A DNA stretch of 64,000 nt from positions 460,150-524,149 of the forward strand of contig NZ_BMVR01000007.1 of the NCBI RefSeq assembly GCF_014650815.1. The letters run 5' to 3'. Below are positions 49,293 to 56,943 of this stretch, piece by piece (positions within the stretch are counted from its first letter, which is position 1; each line of letters begins with the position of its first letter). A program made the translations under genes and the position numbers. The notes beneath the pieces were generated by a model. The model was given only the letters and a program-made list of their open reading frames with translations, did not search any database and was not told the DNA's origin. This DNA comes from Streptomyces flavofungini (lineage in GTDB: Bacteria > Actinomycetota > Actinomycetes > Streptomycetales > Streptomycetaceae).

Positions 49293-51665
49293 CTACTCAG
49301 TGCGGAGCGCCGTGGCGGTTCGTGCCCTGGCGGCCCAGCTGGCGGGCAGGAGCGCGCCCAGGGTGGCGATGAGCAGGCCGCCGAGTGCGAGCGAGAGGAG
49401 TTCGGGTGCGTGGTAGACGGCGATGACGGAGTCGGGGAGGCGGAGTCCCACGCTGTCGCCCATGGCGGGGAAGACCTTGCCGTGCAGGGCTACGCCGAGC
49501 GGCACGCCCAGCGCGCCCGCGGCAAGGCCGGTCACGACGACTGAGGTGAGGACCATCGCGACGGTCTGCCGGGGAGTCATGCCGAGCGCCTTGTGGACAC
49601 CGATCTCCCGGACGCGTTCACGAGTGTCGAGCAGCACGCCGTTGAGCACACCGAGCGCGGCGACGGCGACGAGCATCAGGGTGAGGATCGCGGACAGTGC
49701 GTTGAGTGTGGCGACCATGTCGCTGCCGGCGTCGAGCCCGCCCGCCTGAGCGGTGACTCCGAGGGCTGCCAGGTCCTTGTTCAGCGTGTCGACGTAACCG
49801 GTCACGTCGGTGCCTGGCGTGACCGCGACGTGATGGCTGGTCTCCGTCAGGTGGGGATGGGCGGCCGTGAGGGTGGAGGCGTCGGTGAAGACCTGCATGC
49901 CGTCGTTGCGGGGGTCGAGGACCTCGCCGACGATGCGGACCGTGACCGCCTCGGCCAGGCCGTTGAGGGTGACGGTGTCGCCGATGCGGGTGCCGGTCGC
50001 GGCCAGGAAGGGGGTCGGGACCACGGCCTCGCCGGGTCTGTCGAGCCAGCGGCCCGAGACCATTGTGTAGCCGCCCCAGGAAGCGTCGCCGGTGAAGGCG
50101 ATCACGTCGGTGGTGCCGTTCAGCCCGGACACGGTCGCCCGTACCGTCGCGGCACGGTAGTACTTCTCGGTTCCGGCGGCGTCCTTGATGGCTGCGGTGA
50201 CCGCGGCGGGATCGGTCTTGGGCTGCTTGTCGGGGCCAGGGCCGGGACCGGTTCCGGGGCCGAGGCCTTGGGGACCGAGGTCCGGCAGGGGCGCGGGCAC
50301 GACCACGTCGGCGGCGTCGTGGGCCTTGGCTTTCATCACCTGGCCGAGCGAGGCGCCCATCCCCACGGTGAAGGTGACGGCGATGGTGCCGAACAGGATC
50401 GCCGTGCCCATGGCCAGCGCGCGGGCAGGTCGCGCGAAGGGCCGGGTCAGCCCGAGGGCGACCGGCTGCGGCAACGGCAGCCGTCCGGCCAGGCGGACCG
50501 CCCACCGGCCGTGCCCCGCCGAAGAGTTGCGCCCCACGGCGAGCGCTTCGATCGTACGCAGCCGCCCGGCCCGCCAGGCACTGCCCCACGCGGTCGCCGC
50601 CACCAGGCCGAGCACCCCGGCGATCACCGCCAGGTCGACCCAGGGGGCGATGGCGAGGGACGAGGTGCCGTAGACCTCCTCGGTCTCGGCCAGTACGGGG
50701 ACGGCGAGCAGGTGACCGGCGAGGACACCGAGGGCCGTTCCGGCGGCGGCAGGGATCAGCGCCTGGCCCACGTAGGCCCGCACGACCTGGGCGGGGGTGA
50801 AACCGATGGTCTTGAGGATGCCGATGCGGCGTGTTCCCGTGCCCACGGCCGACGCGACGACGTTGCCGACGATGAGCACCGACATGACCAGGCCCAGGGC
50901 GCCGAACGCGATGAGGAACGGGACATAGAGGGCGGTGTCGCGCTCGGCGGTCTTCCTGACGGTGAGCCATGACTGTTCGCCGACGGCTGCTCGGGGCGGC
51001 AGGGATCGGGTCACGGCCTCGGCGCCCGCGGTGATCTGCGCGGCGGTGCCTGCGTCGGCGAAGCGGTACAGCATCTGGTAGCCGCCGGTGCCGGGCGCGG
51101 TGAGCGCCGGCATCTGGGACGGAACCACCCACGCGTCGGCGGTCTGAGTGACCGAGCGGGCCACACCGACGACCGTGAGTTCCGGATCCCCGGGCAGATC
51201 GGGGAAGGCGAGCTTCGCCCCCATCGTCGGGATGATCGAGGAGTTGGCGGACACCACGATCTCGCCGGAGCGCGTGGGCCACCGCCCGTCGATCAGCGAC
51301 ACCTCGTCCACGTCCCGGCCGGGATCTCCCCGGCCGACTACAGTCACCGGCCACCCGGGGCTCGCCCCGTCGGACTGCGGGGTGACCGTCGCTGTACGGA
51401 AAGGCCCGGCCGCACTGCTCACCCCTTCGGTGTCCTTGGACTTCGACAACTGCCCGGCACGCGCCTTGCCCGCGTCGAACTGCACGGACAGATGCGCGCC
51501 GTGCTGCTTGGCGAAGGTGTCGTCGAAGGGCGCGCCGGACACCACGAGCAGGGATCCGCCGAGGACGGACGCGGCCACCGCCATCATCGTGGCGAGCCCG
51601 ATCACCAGCGTCTGTACCCGGCGCCGTCCCACCCCCGAGCGCACCACCTTGCCGAGCGCGCTCAC
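49293..51665 (-). CDS. ABC transporter permease (FtsX/MacB type, duplicated)
   Basis: A 790-residue permease of the MacB/FtsX superfamily in the duplicated form: an N-terminal membrane helix, an extracytoplasmic domain (about 50-240), three membrane helices around 245-370, then a second unit with helix about 415-440, another extracytoplasmic domain and three final helices. GTG 51663-51665 overlaps the ATPase stop by four bases. Such systems transduce force to export antibiotics or lipids rather than pump small ions. The divergent histidine kinase suggests a BceAB-like or lipid II-antibiotic response (inference). Confidence 0.87.
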   Translation of the reverse strand: MSALGKVVRSGVGRRRVQTLVIGLATMMAVAASVLGGSLLVVSGAPFDDTFAKQHGAHLSVQFDAGKARAGQLSKSKDTEGVSSAAGPFRTATVTPQSDGASPGWPVTVVGRGDPGRDVDEVSLIDGRWPTRSGEIVVSANSSIIPTMGAKLAFPDLPGDPELTVVGVARSVTQTADAWVVPSQMPALTAPGTGGYQMLYRFADAGTAAQITAGAEAVTRSLPPRAAVGEQSWLTVRKTAERDTALYVPFLIAFGALGLVMSVLIVGNVVASAVGTGTRRIGILKTIGFTPAQVVRAYVGQALIPAAAGTALGVLAGHLLAVPVLAETEEVYGTSSLAIAPWVDLAVIAGVLGLVAATAWGSAWRAGRLRTIEALAVGRNSSAGHGRWAVRLAGRLPLPQPVALGLTRPFARPARALAMGTAILFGTIAVTFTVGMGASLGQVMKAKAHDAADVVVPAPLPDLGPQGLGPGTGPGPGPDKQPKTDPAAVTAAIKDAAGTEKYYRAATVRATVSGLNGTTDVIAFTGDASWGGYTMVSGRWLDRPGEAVVPTPFLAATGTRIGDTVTLNGLAEAVTVRIVGEVLDPRNDGMQVFTDASTLTAAHPHLTETSHHVAVTPGTDVTGYVDTLNKDLAALGVTAQAGGLDAGSDMVATLNALSAILTLMLVAVAALGVLNGVLLDTRERVREIGVHKALGMTPRQTVAMVLTSVVVTGLAAGALGVPLGVALHGKVFPAMGDSVGLRLPDSVIAVYHAPELLSLALGGLLIATLGALLPASWAARARTATALRTE

Positions 51666-52384
51666 CGGGCGGCCTGCGATGTGACGGTCTGCGAGGTGAC
51701 GGCCTGCGACCGGATGTCGCCAGTGATCCGGCCATCGGCGATCCGGACCGTACGGTTCGTGCAGGACCGGGCCAGAGCCAGGTCGTGAGTGACCACGACG
51801 ATGGTCTGGCCCTCGGCATTGAGTTCGGTGAGCAGCCTGCTGACGTCCTGTCCGGCGGCCGTGTCCAGGGCGCCGGTCGGTTCGTCGGCCAGGAGGAGTG
51901 CCGGCCGGTTCATCAACGCCCGTGCCACCGCGACGCGTTGCCGCTCGCCGCCGGACAGCCGCCCCGGGTAGGCACGGGCGCGCCGGTCAAGGCCCAGCAG
52001 CCCGAGGAGTTCCGCCGCCCGGCGATCTGCCGCGCCCCGTGCCATACCCGCGAGACGCGCGGGCAGGACGACATTGCCGGTGACGGTCAGATCGTCGAGC
52101 AGGTTGAAGAATTGGAAGACCATGCCGATCTTCGACCGCCGGTAGCGCGCCGATCCGGCTTCGCCAAGCCGGTCCACCCGCACCCCGTCCACAGTGACGG
52201 TTCCCGTATCGGGCCGGTCCAGGCCCGCGATCAGATTGAGCAGCGTGGACTTGCCACTGCCGGAAGGGCCGAGGACCGCGACGGCCTCGCCGGGCCGCAC
52301 GGTCAGTGACACCTCGTGCAGAGCGGGCGGACCGTCGTCGTATCGACGGCTCACCTCGCACAGTTCGATCACCGGCATGGTCAT
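51662..52384 (-). CDS. ABC transporter ATP-binding protein (MacB/LolD-like)
   Basis: A 240-residue ATPase: Walker A GPSGSGKST at about 39-47, Q-loop MVFQFFNLLDDLTV, signature LSGGERQRVAVARAL, Walker B ALLLADEPTGALD, and switch His VVVTHD. These features fit the LolD/MacB/FtsE class that partners FtsX-type permeases. ATG 52382-52384 with GGGAGCC; it overlaps the permease by four bases. The last residues AVTSQTVTSQ are a small sequence repeat. Confidence 0.93.
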   Translation of the reverse strand: MTMPVIELCEVSRRYDDGPPALHEVSLTVRPGEAVAVLGPSGSGKSTLLNLIAGLDRPDTGTVTVDGVRVDRLGEAGSARYRRSKIGMVFQFFNLLDDLTVTGNVVLPARLAGMARGAADRRAAELLGLLGLDRRARAYPGRLSGGERQRVAVARALMNRPALLLADEPTGALDTAAGQDVSRLLTELNAEGQTIVVVTHDLALARSCTNRTVRIADGRITGDIRSQAVTSQTVTSQAAR

Positions 52385-52595
52385 GAAAGGCTCCCTGGGT
52401 ACGGGCAGTTGGCTCCGTGAACGCTATGGGCGGGCCCAGCCCGCACGCGTCGCCCGCTCGAACCCCTTGCGGTACCGCGCTGGGACGATCACCGTGAACG
52501 TCATCCCTGCGATGTAGGCGGGTGATGTAGCCGCCGCGACGGAAACGACCACGGAGGCGGACTCCGCAGGTCCGCACGGCGGCGACAATGAGCCG

Positions 52596-53921
52596 GTGAC
52601 GGACATACGGACGACGCTGGAGCGCATGCGGGAAGCCGCCCGCAGGACGGCCCGCGACGCCAGGCTGCCGAGCGGCCCACCGCTGCGACCCACCCGGCGC
52701 GCCTGGCAGTTCGACATGCTGGTGGCACTGACACTCGGAATCGCCACCGTCTACTACGGCATCGACAACGCCGACAACGTCGTCGTGCGCCAGATCGCAC
52801 CCGGCGTCGAGTACGTCATGGCACGTCCCTCCGGCCCCGGCGGCCTCGCCTTCATGGTGACCCTCGCGGCCATCGCCTCGGGCGCCCTGGCGCTACGCCG
52901 CCGCCACCCGCTCGCCGTGCTGTGCATCGTGACGGCCGCGACCCTGGCGACACCGCAGAGCGTCCTCAGGCTGACCTTCTACGCGTTCGTCATCGCCGTC
53001 TACAGCGCCGCCGTGTACAGCCCGTACCGGGTGGCGACCCTGGCAGCGCTGCCGGTGGCGGTCGTCCTGGTCGGCACCTCGGGGAACTCGGTGACACCGA
53101 TCGTCCCCAACGAGTACATCGCCCTGCTGATCCTGGTCCCGATGGCCGTCGCCGCCGTCGGTCTGCGCACCTGGAAACTCCGTACCGACGAGGGCCGTAC
53201 CCGGCTCTCCGCTCTGGAACGCGAACAGGCCGAGGCGCTGCGCCGGGCCGTCGAGCACGAACGGGCCAGGATCGCCCGCGAACTGCACGACGTCGTCACG
53301 CACAATGTCAGCGTGATGATCATCCAAGCGGGCGCCGCCCGCAAGATCATGAAAACCTCCCCGGACCAGGCGAGCGAGGCGCTGCTCGCTGCCGAAGCGG
53401 GCGGGCGGGCCGCCATGACCGAACTGCGCCACGTCATGGGACTGCTCACCATGACCGACCAGGACGCGGGGACGGACGGCGGTGCAGCCCTGGCCGACAC
53501 GGCGGCGGACCTGGCCCCGCAACCCGGCCTGGACCAGCTGGAAACACTGGTCGGACGGGTCCGGGACACCGGGCTGCCCGTCGACCTGACCGTGACAGGA
53601 CCGCCCCGCCCCCTCCCGCCCGGCCTCGAACTCGCTGCCTACCGCGTGGTCCAGGAAGCCCTGACCAACACCGTGAAGCACGCGTCCGGCGCCTCCGCCG
53701 CCGTGACCGTCGAATACGCCCCGCGGTGGCTTCGGGTGGAGGTGGTTGATAGTGGTGGTGATGCGGGTGTGGCTACGGGAAGCGGTCGGGGTCTGATCGG
53801 TCTGCGTGAGCGCCTCGCCGTTCATGATGGATCTCTCAGCGCTGGCCGGTGTTTGACGGGTGGTTACCGTGTGGAGGCGCTGATCCCCTTGGAGGCGCTG
53901 ATCCCTTTGGAGGCATCGTGA
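52596..53921 (+). CDS. Sensor histidine kinase (HisKA_3/NarX type)
   Basis: A 441-residue sensor kinase. Several N-terminal membrane helices (about 38-185) without a large extracytoplasmic domain suggest sensing within the membrane. The phosphoacceptor is H231 in RIARELHDVVTHNVSVMIIQ, and the ATPase domain includes YRVVQEALTNTVKHA (N box) and GRGLIGLRER (G box). GTG at 52596. It ends with an 18-base tandem duplication (ALIPLEALIPLEAS) and overlaps the response regulator start by four bases. It likely controls the divergent ABC operon. From about 53735 on its codons become less GC-rich. Confidence 0.9.
   Translation: MTDIRTTLERMREAARRTARDARLPSGPPLRPTRRAWQFDMLVALTLGIATVYYGIDNADNVVVRQIAPGVEYVMARPSGPGGLAFMVTLAAIASGALALRRRHPLAVLCIVTAATLATPQSVLRLTFYAFVIAVYSAAVYSPYRVATLAALPVAVVLVGTSGNSVTPIVPNEYIALLILVPMAVAAVGLRTWKLRTDEGRTRLSALEREQAEALRRAVEHERARIARELHDVVTHNVSVMIIQAGAARKIMKTSPDQASEALLAAEAGGRAAMTELRHVMGLLTMTDQDAGTDGGAALADTAADLAPQPGLDQLETLVGRVRDTGLPVDLTVTGPPRPLPPGLELAAYRVVQEALTNTVKHASGASAAVTVEYAPRWLRVEVVDSGGDAGVATGSGRGLIGLRERLAVHDGSLSAGRCLTGGYRVEALIPLEALIPLEAS
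53873..53908 (+). repeat. 18-bp tandem duplication at kinase 3' end
   Basis: GGAGGCGCTGATCCCCTT is followed directly by the same unit with one change (CCCTTT), duplicating six codons of the kinase C-terminus. Confidence 0.9.
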
Positions 53922-54655
53922 CGGAACCGCTGCGTGTACTCCTTGCCGATGACCAGACTCTGGTCCGCACCGGGTTCGGGCTGATCCTCGGTGCCGACGG
54001 CATTGACGTCGTGGCCGAGGCGACGAATGGAACGGAAGCGGTCGAAGCGGCTCGGCGTACGCGTCCCGATGTGGTTCTGATGGACGTGCGGATGCCTGAG
54101 ATGGACGGCTTGGAGGCCACCCGTCGCATCCTCGGCGTCCCTGGGACTCCCCACTCTGGTGGGGCGGGACAGACTCCCTTCTCCGGCCCGCCCCGCGTGA
54201 TCATTCTGACGACGTTTGATCTTGATCGGTATGTCTACGCGGCGTTGTCGGCCGGGGCCAGCGGCTTTCTCCTCAAGGACGTCACCCCTGAGCAGCTGAC
54301 GACGGCTGTCCGTACGGTCCGTACTGGTGATGCTCTGCTGGCTCCTGCGATTACTCGTCGTTTGGTGGGGCGGTTTGCTCGGGGTGGTGGTGGGGGTGTT
54401 GTTGTGCATCGTGATCTGGGTTTGCTGACGGCGCGGGAGTTGGAGGTTTTGGGTTTGTTGGCGCGGGGTCTGAGTAATGCTGAGTTGGCTGCTGGGCTGT
54501 GTGTGGCGGAGGCGACGGTGAAGACGCATGTGGCGCGGATTCTGGGGAAGCTGGGGCTGCGTGACCGGGTTCAGGCGGTCATTGTCGCGTATGAGACGGG
54601 GCTGGTGAGTGCTGGTGAGGGGGAGGAGGTTGAGCGGTCCGCCGGGCAGTTGTGA
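53918..54655 (+). CDS. NarL/LuxR-family response regulator
   Basis: A 245-residue two-component response regulator. Receiver domain: DD at about 10-11 in VLLADDQTLVRTGF, phosphoacceptor D56 in VVLMDVRMPEMDGL, Thr/Lys in ILTTFDLDRYV and FLLKDVT. A non-conserved insert PGTPHSGGAGQTPFSGPP lies at about 72-89. C-terminal LuxR HTH: LTARELEVLGLLARGLSNAE, then ATVKTHVARILGKLGLRDRV. GTG at 53918 overlaps the kinase stop (GTGA). From about 54220 third positions become T-rich (GTT, CGT, GGT), unlike the first part of the gene. Confidence 0.92.
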   Translation: MTEPLRVLLADDQTLVRTGFGLILGADGIDVVAEATNGTEAVEAARRTRPDVVLMDVRMPEMDGLEATRRILGVPGTPHSGGAGQTPFSGPPRVIILTTFDLDRYVYAALSAGASGFLLKDVTPEQLTTAVRTVRTGDALLAPAITRRLVGRFARGGGGGVVVHRDLGLLTARELEVLGLLARGLSNAELAAGLCVAEATVKTHVARILGKLGLRDRVQAVIVAYETGLVSAGEGEEVERSAGQL

Positions 54656-54701
54656 AGTGCGGGTGGTTCGCTCTGTTGGGCGGTTGTGAGGGGCGGGTGG
54701 T

Positions 54702-54989
54702 TTATTTTGTGTCCGGTCGGGGCTGGAGGCCGAGCAGGATGTGCTGGATGAGTTCGGCGCTGTGTCTGACTGCGTCGTTGCCGAAGCCCATATCCTTGGG
54801 CAGGTACTCCCGCTGAATTCCGGTGTGCAGTACGTACAGGATCCCGCACAGCACATCCCGGTCAGGCAACGCCTTGCGACCAGGGTGTCGGAAGCGCCGT
54901 TCGCGCTGCGGCAGCAGCGGCTTGACACGGTCCCACAGCTCATCCGGCACGATCCACGGCGACGTCTCCACACCGGACGGAACGCTCAA
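54702..54989 (-). pseudogene. IS5-family transposase N-terminal fragment
   Basis: The minus frame SVPSGVETSPWIVPDELWDR, then VKPLLPQRERRFRHPGRKAL and GILYVLHTGIQREYLPKDMG is the DUF4096-type N-terminus of an IS5-family transposase (TTG or upstream start near 54989). After GFGNDAVRHS the sequence no longer matches; the DDE core is absent. It lies just after the response regulator. Confidence 0.85.
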
Positions 54990-55791
54990 CTCCTCACGTA
55001 GGCACGGTCAGCAGCAGCGATCCAGCTCATTGTGTTAGCCGCTGTAAGTGACCTCGGCTGTTTGCTCACAGGCTCGGGGTTGAGGGGACGAGAGCGGCGC
55101 AGAAGTTGGCTCCACGAGGTGCGCCTGATCCACCGCGCACCGGCATGAGTGGGCGACACTCAAAGCGGAGTGTCCACGGAACGAGCGCCAGAGCCCTCAG
55201 ACACTGACATGCAGATGGCAGGACGTCAGGTTGCGGGTCAGCTCTCTCGGTGCTTCATGTGGGTGATGCGGGCTGTTGCGCTGCGGTGAGCAGGCGACAC
55301 TGGATGGCCTGTTCCCTGACTCTGCCATCCCTGCCGGGCTCTACCCGATACAAACAAGCCTGAGGCGTTCGTGTCACACAGTCCGTCGGCAGACCGCCCG
55401 TGAAGAGGGCGCCGACGCCATCCTCGACTGCCCATCCGGTGAGATGCTGCGGCGGGGCGGTCGACAGCCTGGCAGATCGTGCCCGAGGCGGTGGCGAAGT
55501 CGGTGATCGGTGGCTTTCCCCGCCGCGCCCCCGACTCAGAAGCAACCCTCTCCTGACCAATCCCTGCCAAGAGACGTACGCATGGGTCAGTGAGCTGCCT
55601 AATCTGCCGGATGGCAGCCGAGTCTCTCCACAACCAGTGCCGTGTCTTTCTGCGTCTGTTGTTCGTGTGCCTTGCCACTTGTGGCAGGGCGCGATCCGGC
55701 AGGTCCTGCCGTACGAGGACGTGCAGGACGTGCCGTGTCGCCGTCGCTCGCCCCGGGCAGCCGTGCTGCCATCCGTACCAAGGAGACGTTC
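54990..55791. other. About 800 bases without a supported gene
   Basis: Frames on both strands lack codon bias and ribosome sites. It carries the AAGGAG site at 55780-55785 for the next gene. It may be degraded mobile-element or gene debris next to the transposase fragment. Confidence 0.5.
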
Positions 55792-56703
55792 GTGCCCGAG
55801 ATCCCCTGCACCCTCGTCGGCCTGCCCCGGCCCGACGGCGCGCGCCTGGCTCTCTACCTGCATGGGCCGAACGACCCTGACCTGGTGATCGTCCTGGCCC
55901 ACGGATGGCAGGCGACCTCCGCCATCTGGGACAAGACCGTGGAACAGCTGAACCGCCCGTCCACCCTCATCGTGCGCTATGACCAGCGCGGACACGGCCG
56001 CTCCACCACCGGCACCGCACGGCCGGCGATGTCGCTGCTGGCCGACGACATCCAGGCCGTCATCGCCGCCACCGCGCCCGGGGACGTACCGGTCATCCTC
56101 GTCGGCCACTCCATGGGGGGTGCCGCGGTTCTCACGCTGGCCGCTTCCCGCCCCCGCCTCTTCGGGGAGAAGGTGATCGCGGCTCTGCTCGTGGCCACCA
56201 GCGGTGGCGGCCTCGACCTCGCTGCCGCCGGGTTTCCGCTGCGGACGCGGCTGGTCGGCCTGCTGCGCCACGCCATGGCCAGCCTGTGCATTCACGCCCC
56301 CGGCGTGGCGTTGCGCCTGCACAACCTCTGGCAGCCGCGGCTGAGCACACAGCCCCCCATGGATGTCGCCGGGCGGTGGTTCAAAGCACTGATGCGCCAC
56401 GACGCCACCGAGCTGGGGGCCTTGCAGCGGGTCCCGGTGCACATCCTGGTGGGGGAGGAGGACCCCACGGTTCCGCCCGTCCACTCACACCGCCTGGCCG
56501 AGCAGGTCCCCACCGCTGAACTGCACGTCGTCCCGCGAGGCTGTCATCGTCTGCCCACCCGGCACTCGTCAGTCGTCGTGTCGGCGATCGAGCGCACCTG
56601 CTCCGACGCCCTCCGAGGGTCCGGCAGCCGACTGCCCGTGGACAAGACCGACGGCCCCGCGACCGGCCTGGGCCCGGCCGCGGTCCACACACCGCTGGCG
56701 TGA
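55792..56703 (+). CDS. Alpha/beta hydrolase
   Basis: A 303-residue alpha/beta hydrolase. Oxyanion motif AHGWQATSAIW, RYDQRGHGRS strand, nucleophile elbow GHSMGG (Ser), acid in VGEEDPTVPP, and the catalytic His in VVPRGCHRLP. GTG at 55792 with AAGGAG. Cap-domain region SLCIHAPGVALRLHNLWQPR. Substrate unknown (esterase, lipase or epoxide hydrolase type); no linked pathway genes. Confidence 0.88.
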   Translation: MPEIPCTLVGLPRPDGARLALYLHGPNDPDLVIVLAHGWQATSAIWDKTVEQLNRPSTLIVRYDQRGHGRSTTGTARPAMSLLADDIQAVIAATAPGDVPVILVGHSMGGAAVLTLAASRPRLFGEKVIAALLVATSGGGLDLAAAGFPLRTRLVGLLRHAMASLCIHAPGVALRLHNLWQPRLSTQPPMDVAGRWFKALMRHDATELGALQRVPVHILVGEEDPTVPPVHSHRLAEQVPTAELHVVPRGCHRLPTRHSSVVVSAIERTCSDALRGSGSRLPVDKTDGPATGLGPAAVHTPLA

Positions 56704-56727
56704 CGCCGAGCATGGGTCCCAGTTGGA

Positions 56728-56790
56728 GGTGTCGGCGGTGTCGGCGGCGTCGGCGGTGTCGGCGGTGTCGGCGGTGTCGGCGGCGTCGGC
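56728..56790. repeat. 9-bp minisatellite
   Basis: GGTGTCGGC or GGCGTCGGC in seven consecutive copies plus a degenerate eighth, between the alpha/beta hydrolase and the STAND-like gene. Confidence 0.95.
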
Positions 56791-56943
56791 GGTTTCGAAG
56801 GGCGCGCCGAGCATGGTGACCGCGTCGGCCACGACGAGGCCCACGGGCCCGAGGTCGACCGTTATGAGTCCGGTGGTCCGTACCCCGAACCTCACGGAGC
56901 CGCCGTCCCTGCGTCGCTACGCTGTTTCCCGGGGGAGTGGCCG

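Noticed and set aside
56569..56895. Minus-strand ORF VRFGVRTTGLITVDLGPVGL with Ala-Asp-Thr repeats
   Set aside because: It overlaps the 3' end of the alpha/beta hydrolase gene, lacks a clear ribosome site, and much of it is translated minisatellite.
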